A DNA stretch of 64,000 nt from Chryseobacterium lacus (GCF_003336205.1 NZ_QPIE01000002.1:248001-312000), one strand, 5' to 3'. Shown: positions 15,302 to 25,250, numbered from the stretch's first letter. Notes: generated by a model from the letters alone, not told the origin. Made by a program: numbers and translations.

Positions 15302-16888
15302 TCAATTCACAAGAACAAGCAAATTGGGTTGCAAAACGTCCATCTCTTCTAAACAAGTTTCAAGCCAAGCCCGGCCTTCGTCTGCATAAAAGACACTAAA
15401 GTTGAGTACTCTTTCCTGCCAGATTCCGGAAGGATTTACGGTGAGATAAAGTTGCTGAAGACGGGAAACCAACTCGTGCTGTTTTCTTTTTTCGGCCCGC
15501 AGCAATCTTTTTTTCATTCTTTGGAAAGATTTCAGCTGCCTGATTTCTTCTGCTTTCACGAGATTTCCGAAAGATTTCTCAGTCAGTTCGGACACGTTTT
15601 TTAGCTCTGAAAAACTGGAAACCAAAAGGCTCTCAAGGCGTTGAATATTATCCAATATCTTTTGATTTTCTAAAACTTTCTGATCTGTAATCTTTTGAAA
15701 ATTATTCAAAAAATCGCGAGGCGAAAGTTCCAGTTTTTTTATTTTATTTAAAGTTTTTTCAGTAATCCACAGCATTGAATTTCTGGGAACCAGCACGGGA
15801 AATGGCAATTGTATGGATTTAAAATAATCTTTCAGCTGCAGCCAGTACATGATTTCCGCATTTCCCCCAATATACATAATGTTCGGCAACACTGTTTCCT
15901 GATATACCGGCCGCATGAGGGCATTGGGGCTGAATTTTTCAGGATTGGAATGCAGCTCCTGCTCTATTTCATTTTTTGTGAAAGTGATATCAGTATCTAC
16001 AATATTAAATTTTTCTCCGTCAAATTCAATTCGGTTTCGCGTTTTAGAAAGATAAAAAAGGTTGATTTCCCTCGGGTTTACCTGAGCTTTTCCGTAATTT
16101 TCAATCAGAAAATCTACATTTTTTTTGGATTCCTTCAGCAAAGAATTATTATTGAGTTCCTCTTTAAAAACAGGAATCATCAGTCGTTTCAAATCCATTT
16201 CATTTCCGTCGAGAATCAAAAGACCAAATTCTGAAAAAAGCCGGTTCACCAAAATTCGGGTCGCTTCCGCCAATTTATTTCCCGTTCTGTAAGCTTCCTT
16301 CATCATCAAAATCAACTCGGTGCCAAAAACAGAATTTTCAAATTCGCTTTCAAAATTCTTTATGAAATCCGTATCGCTGATGGAAATTTCACCGACAGCG
16401 CCTCCATTCTTTTCATTAATTTCATATTGCCTGCCGAAGGTTTTAAAATGATTGATTTCTTCAAAATCATGATCTTCTGTTGCCATCCAAAATACAGGTA
16501 CGAACTGATACTTCGGAAATTTTTTCTTCAAAAACTGACTGGTTTTTATGGTTTGCAGGATTTTATAAATAAAGAAAACCGGCCCTGTGAAGAGGTTCAG
16601 CTGATGTCCTGTAGTGACAGTAAATGTATTTTCATCACGAATTATGTTCAGGTGATTTTCCTGCTTTTCGGAAAGAACCACCGTTCTCATTTGTTTCTCG
16701 AAAATCTGAGAAAGTACGCTGCGTTTTTCGGAAGAAAAATATTCTTTTCTGGCCTGAATTTTTTGCTCAATATTCTGTAGACTAAAATTTTCGCTTCGGA
16801 AATCCTCTATACTTCCTGCCAAAAAATCTTTGATAAGTTGGGGAATATTGTCAAGATCTGCGAATTGTATTTTCTCAAGTAATTTCAA
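15302..16888 (-). CDS. bshC: Bacillithiol synthase, cysteine-adding BshC
   Basis: This 528-residue protein matches BshC, the enzyme that adds cysteine to glucosaminyl-malate in the last step of bacillithiol synthesis. TTGHQLNLFTGP (92-103) and FWMATEDHDFEEINHF (133-148) are family signatures, and a long coiled-coil stretch lies in the C-terminal third (about 400-480). The gene starts 10 bases after the porin gene and is followed by the LysM gene. bshA and bshB are not in the window. Confidence 0.93.
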   Translation of the reverse strand: MKLLEKIQFADLDNIPQLIKDFLAGSIEDFRSENFSLQNIEQKIQARKEYFSSEKRSVLSQIFEKQMRTVVLSEKQENHLNIIRDENTFTVTTGHQLNLFTGPVFFIYKILQTIKTSQFLKKKFPKYQFVPVFWMATEDHDFEEINHFKTFGRQYEINEKNGGAVGEISISDTDFIKNFESEFENSVFGTELILMMKEAYRTGNKLAEATRILVNRLFSEFGLLILDGNEMDLKRLMIPVFKEELNNNSLLKESKKNVDFLIENYGKAQVNPREINLFYLSKTRNRIEFDGEKFNIVDTDITFTKNEIEQELHSNPEKFSPNALMRPVYQETVLPNIMYIGGNAEIMYWLQLKDYFKSIQLPFPVLVPRNSMLWITEKTLNKIKKLELSPRDFLNNFQKITDQKVLENQKILDNIQRLESLLVSSFSELKNVSELTEKSFGNLVKAEEIRQLKSFQRMKKRLLRAEKRKQHELVSRLQQLYLTVNPSGIWQERVLNFSVFYADEGRAWLETCLEEMDVLQPNLLVLVN

Positions 16889-16898
16889 AACTCTCAGT

Positions 16899-18833
16899 TT
16901 AATTAATCATATACCAAACGATTCCGATATTGATGCGGAAATCATAAAACGGATAATGAGGAGCGGTGTAGGTAGTATTATTGGCAAGAATAGTATTCAA
17001 ATGCTGACCTTCGACAAAGAAAAACATTCGCTTCACTTTCATGTTGATATAGGCATCCACAATGGGTTTTCCACCAATAGAAAAAGGATTCGCGTTCTGA
17101 AGTGTGAATTCATTCAACACCGGAAAATAGTCTCTTGATTCAAATTTCGTGAAATAATGAACTTTGATTCCACCTTGTAATTCCGCGGCATTTTTAAAGG
17201 CTTTCGTTTGATAAAAAAGATTTGCCCTTCCTATGACATTCGGAGCTGGAAAAAGCTCTTTATTGGTGAGTGTATTCTGGAACAGAAGTCTGGTATTAAG
17301 CCTGAATTTGTTATAATGAAATGTAGCTTCACCTCCGATTTGTGAAATATTGACCGAGGTGTTGCTTTGCGCAGGCTGGCCTTCTGCATTGAAATAAGTA
17401 AAATTATCAATCCTGAAATATTGCGCGAACAACTGAGAGTTAAACCATTTCAAATTCATATTTCCTCCAATTTCGAGAATATTCTGATTCTTAAAATCCA
17501 TGAAATTGTAATTCATTTTTCTATAAGGAGAAGTATTCAGAAGATAATTAAATGAAGGCGCAGAAGACTGAAAATTCACTTTTGCATCGATAAAATATCC
17601 AGTAAAGGGTTCAAAATGAAGAGTGTTGGCGGTCCGGATAAAATTACCGAAATGTTCGCCTCGGGAGATTTCAAGATCTGCATTCAGAGCTATTTTGTTC
17701 CAGAGATTTATTTTTAAATTTCCTACTGCTCCAATTCTGTCTTCACGGATTTCCTGTGGGACATTCAATTGTCCTATTTCCAAGGGTTCATACACGCCAA
17801 AAGCAATATTCTGATGACGAATTCCTGCATTCAACTGAAATTTTTCATAATGAAAAATCAAAGCGACTGTATTGCTCAAATTATTAGAATATTTACCGGT
17901 GGACAATGGGAAACCGCTAATAATTTGCGTTGGTTGATCATAGAAAAAAGGCTGAAGTCCTGTCTGACTGAAAAAATATTTATTTCCCTGATGAGAAATG
18001 GTATGTTGAAGTTTGAAGGGAAAACGTTCCGGATTAAAGGGAGAAAACTGATGGCCAAGATAATATCGACGGTAAGAAAACCGAGAGTCGACGCCCTGTA
18101 AATTGACTTCAACATTGGCCCGGTTGCTATACGCTTCTGCCCCGCTGAGAAAAAGACTGTCATTCACGATACCTCCATTTTCCTCACTATTTACATTTTG
18201 GTGAATAAAATGCGCAAAAGCTTCATATTTATTGTTTCTGGATTTAAAATGCCCTGAAAAAACAGTGTTATTATTCACTGCAAGGTTGTTGCTGTAATTT
18301 CCCAGTGATCGCAGTCCCATATATTCTATTGCGAAATTGAAAGTTTTACCAATGTTTTGGGTATAAGTACTGTTCAGTGCTACACCATTTCGCATGGCAT
18401 TATGATAAACAAAAATCGCAGTGGGAGTTTTAACGTCATAATACCTGATATCTCTAATTCCTAAAATATTGTGTGCTTTATTGGAAGGAAGCAATGTGAG
18501 GTTCTGCTCAGGATCATACTCATAAACCAGCGGATTAAACCCTGTTCCGATATTGGCAAACTGAATTTTTCCGAAATTATCTCGGTTATTATATTGCGTG
18601 AAAATATAAGTTTTATCATAAGAAAGCACAGTGTCCAAAATTCTCTTCTCTGAAAACTGAGTGTAAAACTTATAATCCTGAATAGTTGGTTTAAAAATAA
18701 TAAGGGAATCCTTCGTACCGGAATCCACTATGACAGAATCCTGAGTCTGGATCCGGTTAGAATCCGTTTTGTTAACAATCTGAGCGTTAACAATAAGACC
18801 GGTAAAAAAAAATACTAAAAGTAGATATTTCAT
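16899..18833 (-). CDS. Putative outer-membrane porin
   Basis: This protein of about 644 residues has a signal peptide (MKYLLLVFFFTGLIVNAQ) and a long series of alternating aromatic and polar strands typical of a beta-barrel, ending in FRINIGIVWYMIN. It resembles the Bacteroidota 'putative porin' family. The reading frame is open further upstream, but the ATG at 18833 gives the clean signal peptide and lies 17 bases after a minus-strand -7 element, TATTTTTG. It heads an operon with bshC and the LysM protein. Substrate unknown. Confidence 0.8.
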   Translation of the reverse strand: MKYLLLVFFFTGLIVNAQIVNKTDSNRIQTQDSVIVDSGTKDSLIIFKPTIQDYKFYTQFSEKRILDTVLSYDKTYIFTQYNNRDNFGKIQFANIGTGFNPLVYEYDPEQNLTLLPSNKAHNILGIRDIRYYDVKTPTAIFVYHNAMRNGVALNSTYTQNIGKTFNFAIEYMGLRSLGNYSNNLAVNNNTVFSGHFKSRNNKYEAFAHFIHQNVNSEENGGIVNDSLFLSGAEAYSNRANVEVNLQGVDSRFSYRRYYLGHQFSPFNPERFPFKLQHTISHQGNKYFFSQTGLQPFFYDQPTQIISGFPLSTGKYSNNLSNTVALIFHYEKFQLNAGIRHQNIAFGVYEPLEIGQLNVPQEIREDRIGAVGNLKINLWNKIALNADLEISRGEHFGNFIRTANTLHFEPFTGYFIDAKVNFQSSAPSFNYLLNTSPYRKMNYNFMDFKNQNILEIGGNMNLKWFNSQLFAQYFRIDNFTYFNAEGQPAQSNTSVNISQIGGEATFHYNKFRLNTRLLFQNTLTNKELFPAPNVIGRANLFYQTKAFKNAAELQGGIKVHYFTKFESRDYFPVLNEFTLQNANPFSIGGKPIVDAYINMKVKRMFFFVEGQHLNTILANNTTYTAPHYPFYDFRINIGIVWYMIN

Positions 18834-18850
18834 GGACAGGTGTGTGGCCA

Positions 18851-18879
18851 CAAAAATAGGAAAAAAGAAAGACAAACAA
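18851..18879 (-). promoter_or_regulatory. Promoter of the porin-bshC-LysM operon
   Basis: On the minus strand TTG (18877-18879), an 18-base spacer and TATTTTTG (18851-18858) fit the Bacteroidota promoter. The start codon follows 17 bases later. Confidence 0.6.
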
Positions 18880-18987
18880 GACCTACAGAGCAACAAGACA
18901 CAGTTAAAAATAAGACGAATAAAACCAATGATTTTGGGTACTTAAATCGAAAAAAAATCATTAAATTAGCAGCATAAGTGAAAAATC

Positions 18988-19638
18988 ATGAAAAAAACAA
19001 TTACCTCAATTTTTTTGCTACTTTCTTTATCGCAAATACATGCTCAAACTGACCTTAATTTCAACGGTTTCAGACTTGTCGAAGACATATGGTTTAAAGG
19101 GGTTTTCCAAGAAAGTATGACCGACATTGCTGGCTCACCATATTATGATTCAAATTTTCAGGCTGCTAAATTAGTAGGTACAGAAGAATATTTGCCTATA
19201 CGTTATAATGTATTGCATGACAATCTAGAATTCATCAGGGACGAAAAAATAATGGTAGTACCTCGAGAAGAAATTTATAAAAGTTTTAAATTTACCCATA
19301 ATAGTGAACAGATAGATTTAATTGATAACACTTATTATATTAAATTCTATCAAGGCAAAAATGTAAGTGCTTACAGTAAACCAAAGGTGAGATTTCAAAA
19401 ATCAGAAAAGGCTGCTTCCGGCTACCAAGATGACAAACCAGCGAAATTTATTAATCAACCTACAGATTACTTTCTTCAGATTAATGGTTCCCTAACTCCC
19501 GTACCAAAAAAACATAAAGACTTTATACAGTTGTTTCCTGACCGAAAGGATGAACTTCAGAAATATTTAAAAGCTCACCGGCCAAAGTTGACTGACAAAA
19601 ACGATCTAAAAAAAATTTTACAGTTCATAAACATATAA
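18988..19638 (+). CDS. Secreted protein of unknown function
   Basis: This 216-residue protein starts with a clear signal peptide (MKKTITSIFLLLSLSQIHAQ) and is predicted to be periplasmic or outside the cell. The mature part is rich in charged and aromatic residues. It contains GFRLVEDIWFKGVFQESM near the start and KHKDFIQLFPDRKDELQKYL near the end. I do not recognise a domain. There is no lipobox cysteine and no T9SS sorting domain. It stands alone between divergent and convergent minus-strand genes. Confidence 0.75.
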   Translation: MKKTITSIFLLLSLSQIHAQTDLNFNGFRLVEDIWFKGVFQESMTDIAGSPYYDSNFQAAKLVGTEEYLPIRYNVLHDNLEFIRDEKIMVVPREEIYKSFKFTHNSEQIDLIDNTYYIKFYQGKNVSAYSKPKVRFQKSEKAASGYQDDKPAKFINQPTDYFLQINGSLTPVPKKHKDFIQLFPDRKDELQKYLKAHRPKLTDKNDLKKILQFINI

Positions 19639-19693
19639 AATTTATAGCGATGCGCTGAGCATCGTCTATACGCGAAAGTTCGCGATAAAATAA

Positions 19694-19734
19694 AAAAAAA
19701 AGCTGTCTACATAAGTTGTGGGACAGCTTTTTTT
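19694..19734 (+). terminator. Terminator of the secreted-protein gene
   Basis: AAAAGCTGTC-type left arm (about 19697-19707) pairs with GACAGCTTTT (19722-19731) and the T-run continues to 19734. Confidence 0.75.
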
Positions 19735-19885
19735 ATAGACTAATTAAAAAATAGCGTGATGATTTTTAACCGATTAATTGACATTTATAGTCAAAATGAT
19801 TGAGCATCAGCAATCTCTTACAACTCTAAGAATCACTCTTAACACATATTGTATGTTTTACATTTTCTAAATCAAATTATCAATC

Positions 19886-19914
19886 ATAAAAATGCCCCTC
19901 AATTGAGGGGCATT
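19886..19914 (-). terminator. Terminator of the susC-susD-lipoprotein operon
   Basis: AATGCCCCTC (19891-19900) and GAGGGGCATT (19905-19914) form a perfect 10-bp stem with an AATT loop. On the minus strand it is followed by a T-run. Confidence 0.85.
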
Positions 19915-19936
19915 CAAATGTATTATTTTACGTTGA

Positions 19937-20758
19937 TTAGAATCCAGTGAAGTTCTCAACTTGATTCAAGAACCCTGCGTTTGTCCCCTCTAACATAAAA
20001 TTAGCTTGTATCACTAACTTTTTACTACACATATCTATAGATGATGCTTTACCAGGGATTGGGGTCACGATTGCCTCCAGCCCTGCATAAGGAGCACTCT
20101 GATAAACATAACCTGACTTCTGTGGCTCATATGTTACCACGCCTTCGTCATTATATCTGAATATAAAATTTGTACCAGGCTCTGGATAATCCAAAATCCT
20201 TAACGTGTTAGTTGATCCAGGAACTTCTTCAATGGTGTAAACACCAGTACCATTCCATGTTCCAGCATAAGTGAACGGCGCAGAAGTTCCTCCGCTTAAG
20301 AAATCACTAACTAAGCACTGAAGCTTCCAGTTCAGGATGAACTCATTATCAAAAACAGCATTAGCAATCGTAGAAGATTCCAGTTTAAATACCGCTTTCT
20401 TCAAATCACTCGGGCTAGCCGGTTCCAAAAGTCTTATTGAGAAAGCACCACCCGTTTCCCCATTTGCTAATTCATCTGTTGGATTTAATATCACGAAATC
20501 TACACCTTCAACAGCAGTAGATGAAGGATCCACTACTAATTTTACTTGATGAGATCCTGTTACTGGCTGGATTACACCGTACTTTACTTGAATGTCTTTA
20601 CTTGCACTTCCAATTGTAACTACTTCGTTTGTTGCAATTCCAAAATTGAAATGCAGGTAAGGAGATCCAGTATATCCTGGCTCTGTATGGTCTTCGCGAC
20701 AAGCTGTGACCAAGAACAATAGCGAGAAAATCGCTAATAAATATTTGATACTTTTCAT
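19937..20758 (-). CDS. Lipoprotein of the SusC/SusD locus
   Basis: This 273-residue lipoprotein has a signal ending in LLFLVTAC with the lipidated C20. The mature part looks beta-rich (IQVKYGVIQPVTGSHQVKLVV). It is the third gene of the susC-susD unit, 20 bases after susD. Such third genes often encode surface proteins that help bind the imported substrate (a SusE-like position), but I see no specific domain that shows this. Confidence 0.75.
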   Translation of the reverse strand: MKSIKYLLAIFSLLFLVTACREDHTEPGYTGSPYLHFNFGIATNEVVTIGSASKDIQVKYGVIQPVTGSHQVKLVVDPSSTAVEGVDFVILNPTDELANGETGGAFSIRLLEPASPSDLKKAVFKLESSTIANAVFDNEFILNWKLQCLVSDFLSGGTSAPFTYAGTWNGTGVYTIEEVPGSTNTLRILDYPEPGTNFIFRYNDEGVVTYEPQKSGYVYQSAPYAGLEAIVTPIPGKASSIDMCSKKLVIQANFMLEGTNAGFLNQVENFTGF

Positions 20759-20778
20759 ATTGTTAAAAGAATATAAAA

Positions 20779-22248
20779 TTAATAATTAGGATTTTGAACG
20801 ATAGTTGCGTTCCCTGCTATTTCTGCTGCAGGAATTGGGAAAGTCCATCTGTAGTCACCAATAGGCAAAGTCAATGGAGCATTTAAACCAGCACCACCAT
20901 CATCCAATGGGCTTCTGTCTATACTTACTCCAGCCTTTGCACCAAGACGACGTAAGTCAACATATCTATGACCTTCAAATGCTAATTCAGCTCTCCGTTC
21001 CTTCAATATATCCGCATATGCCTGCGCTTGGCTTGTGTATACGGGCACTGGAATAGTAACATTCATAAATCTTCTGGCCATTCTCACATTATGGATAATT
21101 GTTGCAGCGGTGGTAAAATCGTTATTATATGCTGCCGCTTCCGCACGAATAAAATGTAATTCAGTCGTTCTGAAAACTTTTATATCATTCCTAAGTGGAG
21201 TATTCCCTTTACCTGGATACTTATTTAAGATCTTTACTGTTGCTGATGAAGTTTCATCTACAAACGCAGCGTGTCTAATATCGTAATCAGGATTCCATAA
21301 TGCATAGAGATTCATTCCTATTTTCAGCAATGGCGATCCAGTAATACTTGTCGTGTTTGTAGTCCAGAATCTCGCTATTTCACCCCATGTACCCGCAGAA
21401 GGTCTACTAAGAGCAAAAATAATTTCTCCCTGACTTGTATCAGCCCACATAGCTCTGTAAGGATTAGAGGCCGTATTACTTGCTGCGCCTAACATAGCAG
21501 GAGCGGTAGCCAAAGCTGCTTGAGCATATTGATCCGCAAGAGTGTAGTTTTCTCTGTAAGTATACATCCGGGCTCTTAGCGCATTAATTAAAGTCTTCGT
21601 TACTTTCTTATAAGTAAGGGGATTAGCAGTATCTGTATCCCAAAGATTAGCCTCTGCAAAATTCAGATCAGACTCAATCTGAGCGTAGATTTCGGCATTA
21701 GTTGCCCGAGGAATCTGTGCATATAAATCTGGTACACCCTCTAATAAAATCACACCTAGTGCGCTATCATCAGTCATATCTTTGGTAAAATAAGACTGGA
21801 GTTGCAAATACGCAAACGCTCGTGCTGCCCTTGCTTCTGCAAGAATCGAATTATATCTTTGGGTTTCTACTCCAGCCTCAGGAGTGATTCTCTCTGCTGC
21901 TTTAAGCAATCTGTTTACTCTATTAATAGCTCTATAATGACTTCCCCAAGTTCCAGCTACGTATCCATTATCACTTGTAAGGATATATCTGAATTCAGAA
22001 AAATACCATCCAGAATTACTTGGAGCTATCCCTGTTTCATCTGTGAAGACAGAAGTGAGAGAAATTTCATTAGTAGTATCAAGAGCTCCATACACATTTC
22101 CGTTGAGGAAACCTCTTAAATCTGACACGTTCTGGAGAGCAACTTCTTCAGTAAGTTCACCCTCTTGAATGATGTCTACAGCATCCCTACAGGACAAAAC
22201 TGTAAGTGAGGCCATAATAACATATGCAAATAACTTTATTTTTTTCAT
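20779..22248 (-). CDS. SusD/RagB-family nutrient-binding lipoprotein
   Basis: This 489-residue lipoprotein (lipobox LTVLSC, C20) has the SusD pattern: tetratricopeptide-like helices with YNSILAEARAARAFAYLQLQ (about residues 133-152), and the C-terminal RRAELAFEGHRYVDLRRLG signature. SusD proteins cap the SusC barrel and bind the substrate at the cell surface. It lies 12 bases after susC and shares its operon. The substrate is probably peptide or protein given the protease upstream (inference). Confidence 0.95.
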   Translation of the reverse strand: MKKIKLFAYVIMASLTVLSCRDAVDIIQEGELTEEVALQNVSDLRGFLNGNVYGALDTTNEISLTSVFTDETGIAPSNSGWYFSEFRYILTSDNGYVAGTWGSHYRAINRVNRLLKAAERITPEAGVETQRYNSILAEARAARAFAYLQLQSYFTKDMTDDSALGVILLEGVPDLYAQIPRATNAEIYAQIESDLNFAEANLWDTDTANPLTYKKVTKTLINALRARMYTYRENYTLADQYAQAALATAPAMLGAASNTASNPYRAMWADTSQGEIIFALSRPSAGTWGEIARFWTTNTTSITGSPLLKIGMNLYALWNPDYDIRHAAFVDETSSATVKILNKYPGKGNTPLRNDIKVFRTTELHFIRAEAAAYNNDFTTAATIIHNVRMARRFMNVTIPVPVYTSQAQAYADILKERRAELAFEGHRYVDLRRLGAKAGVSIDRSPLDDGGAGLNAPLTLPIGDYRWTFPIPAAEIAGNATIVQNPNY

Positions 22249-22260
22249 TGTATAAAAATT

Positions 22261-25191
22261 TTAAAATTCAACGTTCATTCCAAAACTAACCGTTTTCATA
22301 TTAGGATAAACGGAGAGAGAATAAGAGAAATTCGGCTCTGGGTCATATCCTCTCCATTTGGTCCATGTATATAAATTTTCTGCTTGCACAAAAACTTTCA
22401 TACTCTTAACAAAAGTACCGGATAAGGCAGATTTTGGAATATTATATCCTATAGATACGTTTTTTAGTCTGATAAAAGAAGCATCTTTCAGGAATCTGTC
22501 GGAATATCCATCATAAGTAAGGTTCGTAGCAGAAAGGGACGGCTGTGTTCCCCCTAGATTGGATGGCGACCATGCATCTAACATATCAGAAGACTGGTTC
22601 CATTCACCAATACTCGTGGGATCATACAACCACGCCATAGCATTATCATATTTCCATGCTCCCTGTTGGAAAGAAAAGTGCGCATCCAAGAAAAACCCTT
22701 TATACTCACTATTAAAACCAAAACCTCCACTCCATACAGGATACATATTTTTACCGGTAGCAATCTGATCAGTGTCTGGATTCAATATTTCAGTTGGATT
22801 ACCGTTTGCATCTAAAAATAATGCGTTACCATTATCTGGGTTTACACCAATATAGGGTGCTAAGAACCACTGGAAAGCAGGCCCGCCTACAACATTTCTT
22901 ACAGTTCCGTTACGATCTTCCACTTCAAGACTAAGGATTTTATTCTTGTTATAAGATGCATTTGCATACACTGACACCCTGGCATCCTGAGTTCTCACTG
23001 CAGTATATTTCAACAACCCTTCAATACCTCTGTTTTGCAACTCACCGTTATTCCCCTTAATGATATAACTTCCTGTAACTGCAGAGAGATTAATATCATT
23101 ATATAGTTTATCGGTCGTTTTATCGTAGACATCAATATTACCTTCTAATCTTCTGTTAAGGAGCGAAAAATCTAATCCAATATTTGCCTGATTAATTACT
23201 TCCCATTGCACATAAGGATTGGTAAGACCACCAAAACCTATAGATCCAGGAAGATTATCATAGCCATTACCTGTTAAATAAACCTCTCTTACTAAATTTG
23301 TCCCAGCAAGCATCGGGTTATTCCCAGCGGTAACTGCAATGATATTCTGGTTACCCATGCTTCCGTAAGAAGCACGTAGTTTCAACATATCAAATCCAGA
23401 TTCACTCATGAAATCTTCTTTATCAATATTCCAACGTCCTGCAATAGACCAGAATGTCGCCCACTTATTGTCATCTAAGAATCTATAAGAGCCGTCTCTT
23501 CTAATCAAGCCGTTCAAACCATACTTATCATCGAAGTCATAATCTAGAGTTGCAAAGTACGCTAATGCTCCAGCAGTAACTTTGTTGGCACCTGCAGATG
23601 GAATGTAGTAAGTAATTGGAGCACCCTGAGCCACAGTTGGATGAGGAGAATACAAAGGAGCTAAGTATCCTGTTCCTGCTCCAAACACCCAAGTTCTGTC
23701 ATCTAAACCAGTTCGTCTTTGAGAAGTTGAGCTGTAATGCACTTTTAAGTAGTCCATATATAACCCCGCACTTACAGTATGTTTTTCTCCGAATAATTTA
23801 CTGTACTGCAAGCTGGTAATAGAGTTAAAGTTGAACTCATTATTTTTTGCCATGTCCTCAATACCCGGTTTTGGTGTAAATGATACTGCCTGGTCATTTT
23901 GCCATATGGTTGCAGTTTGACCTGATGCCGTGGCAATCGCTAGATAATTCCATGGAGCACGGGCGAAGTTAGTTTCAGAGTATTTGTAATCAATACCCGA
24001 TTTATTGGTTAACACTAAATCATCTGTTAATTTATAACTTAGATTTATATTTGTTAAAATACCAGTCTCGTTTCTTCTGTTTGGAATTGTATTCTTAAGA
24101 ATATCCTCTAACACGAAAATGTTATTTCCGCCATCAAAATTAGTTCCTATAGCATTGAAGAGATCCCATCCACTATTATACCGTCCAGGTTCGATATAAG
24201 GTAAACCAGCGTTAGCACCATGTAACGGGTTTTGAATAGAGTTGTTTCTAATAGCCGTATTGGTTTCTTCATCAAGCTGATGTCTTCTTGAATAAGAAAG
24301 TGCAACTTGTGCTCCATAAGTGAAGCGGTCGTTATCACTTTTACCGTTCAAGTTATTTCTGAACGTAAATCTTTTGAAATCAGAAGTTGCAGGTACATTA
24401 CCCGTAACGTCTAAGTAACCCAAGGAAGAGTATAAGTTAACTTTTTCTCCCCCAACGGATAAAGACAAATCATGTCTTTGTGTAAATCCAGGATTATAGA
24501 AAACTTTTCTCCAATTCGTGTCCGGACCTGCATAGTTAGCAATATCAGCATCACTCATTCCCGCTCCTATACCTTTCCCTGCCATTTGCTCTAGACGTAA
24601 TGCTTGTCTCGCATCATTCAATCTGTAATCATTTTCCGGCAATAGATTAATACCTGTAGACATGTTATAAGAGAACTTCATAGGAGAATTATATCTCCCG
24701 GTCTTTGTTCTAATAACAACTACACCATTTGCAGCTCTATTACCATAAATAGAGGTTGCCGCTGCATCCCGAAGAATAGAAGCGGATTCAATATCACTAT
24801 CATTTAGATTTCGGAACTGAGTAGCATTAGAAATAATACCATCAATAACGTACAACGGCTCTGTACCGGCAGATAATGACCCTACCCCTCTAATGATCAT
24901 GTCAATTTTTCCAGACCCTGGCTGACCAGATGAAGCATTAACAGTAAGCCCCGGAGCTTCCCCTTGTAAGGAATTCAGAAATGACGTCGTAGGACGATTT
25001 TCAAACTTCTCCGCAGAGATCGTCGTAGAAGCTGTCACGTCTTTTGGTTTAGTAGCAGTTCTGTTATAACCCAAAACTACCACCTCCTTAATTTCAGTGG
25101 CAGTTGTATCAGACGCTGTTTGCTGGGCTGTTACAGCTTGTCCTAAGAAAAAAAGGACACCCGTACTTAGTACTCGTAATTTAACATTCAT
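22261..25191 (-). CDS. SusC/RagA-family TonB-linked outer-membrane protein
   Basis: This 976-residue TonB-dependent transporter has a signal peptide, a TonB box (EIKEVVVLGY at 33-42) and a plug domain with ESASILRDAAATSIYGNRAANGVVVI, the SusC/RagA signature. A large barrel follows, ending in SFGMNVEF. It lacks the N-terminal carboxypeptidase-like regulatory domain of classic SusC. It pairs with the downstream SusD lipoprotein. A palindrome lies in its promoter region. Confidence 0.96.
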   Translation of the reverse strand: MNVKLRVLSTGVLFFLGQAVTAQQTASDTTATEIKEVVVLGYNRTATKPKDVTASTTISAEKFENRPTTSFLNSLQGEAPGLTVNASSGQPGSGKIDMIIRGVGSLSAGTEPLYVIDGIISNATQFRNLNDSDIESASILRDAAATSIYGNRAANGVVVIRTKTGRYNSPMKFSYNMSTGINLLPENDYRLNDARQALRLEQMAGKGIGAGMSDADIANYAGPDTNWRKVFYNPGFTQRHDLSLSVGGEKVNLYSSLGYLDVTGNVPATSDFKRFTFRNNLNGKSDNDRFTYGAQVALSYSRRHQLDEETNTAIRNNSIQNPLHGANAGLPYIEPGRYNSGWDLFNAIGTNFDGGNNIFVLEDILKNTIPNRRNETGILTNINLSYKLTDDLVLTNKSGIDYKYSETNFARAPWNYLAIATASGQTATIWQNDQAVSFTPKPGIEDMAKNNEFNFNSITSLQYSKLFGEKHTVSAGLYMDYLKVHYSSTSQRRTGLDDRTWVFGAGTGYLAPLYSPHPTVAQGAPITYYIPSAGANKVTAGALAYFATLDYDFDDKYGLNGLIRRDGSYRFLDDNKWATFWSIAGRWNIDKEDFMSESGFDMLKLRASYGSMGNQNIIAVTAGNNPMLAGTNLVREVYLTGNGYDNLPGSIGFGGLTNPYVQWEVINQANIGLDFSLLNRRLEGNIDVYDKTTDKLYNDINLSAVTGSYIIKGNNGELQNRGIEGLLKYTAVRTQDARVSVYANASYNKNKILSLEVEDRNGTVRNVVGGPAFQWFLAPYIGVNPDNGNALFLDANGNPTEILNPDTDQIATGKNMYPVWSGGFGFNSEYKGFFLDAHFSFQQGAWKYDNAMAWLYDPTSIGEWNQSSDMLDAWSPSNLGGTQPSLSATNLTYDGYSDRFLKDASFIRLKNVSIGYNIPKSALSGTFVKSMKVFVQAENLYTWTKWRGYDPEPNFSYSLSVYPNMKTVSFGMNVEF

Positions 25192-25219
25192 ATTAACAAA
25201 TTTTAATATTAATTTTTTA

Positions 25220-25250
25220 CAAATATGTTAATTAAAATTAACATATACAA
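25220..25250 (-). promoter_or_regulatory. susC promoter with an 11-bp inverted repeat
   Basis: On the minus strand TTG (25248-25250), a 20-base spacer and CATATTTG (25220-25227, one mismatch to TAnnTTTG) form a promoter. Inside it lies a perfect 11-bp inverted repeat with a 2-base centre (25223-25246), overlapping the -7 element. This looks like an operator. Confidence 0.55.

Larger units (their letters stand above)
19639..19936. other. Intergenic region with hairpins
   Basis: This stretch of about 300 bases has no gene. It contains two small hairpins (CGATGC/GCATCG at 19648-19664 and CGCGA/TCGCG at 19671-19684), then a terminator for each of the converging transcripts. The middle (19740-19885) is AT-rich with nothing I recognise. 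Confidence 0.6.
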
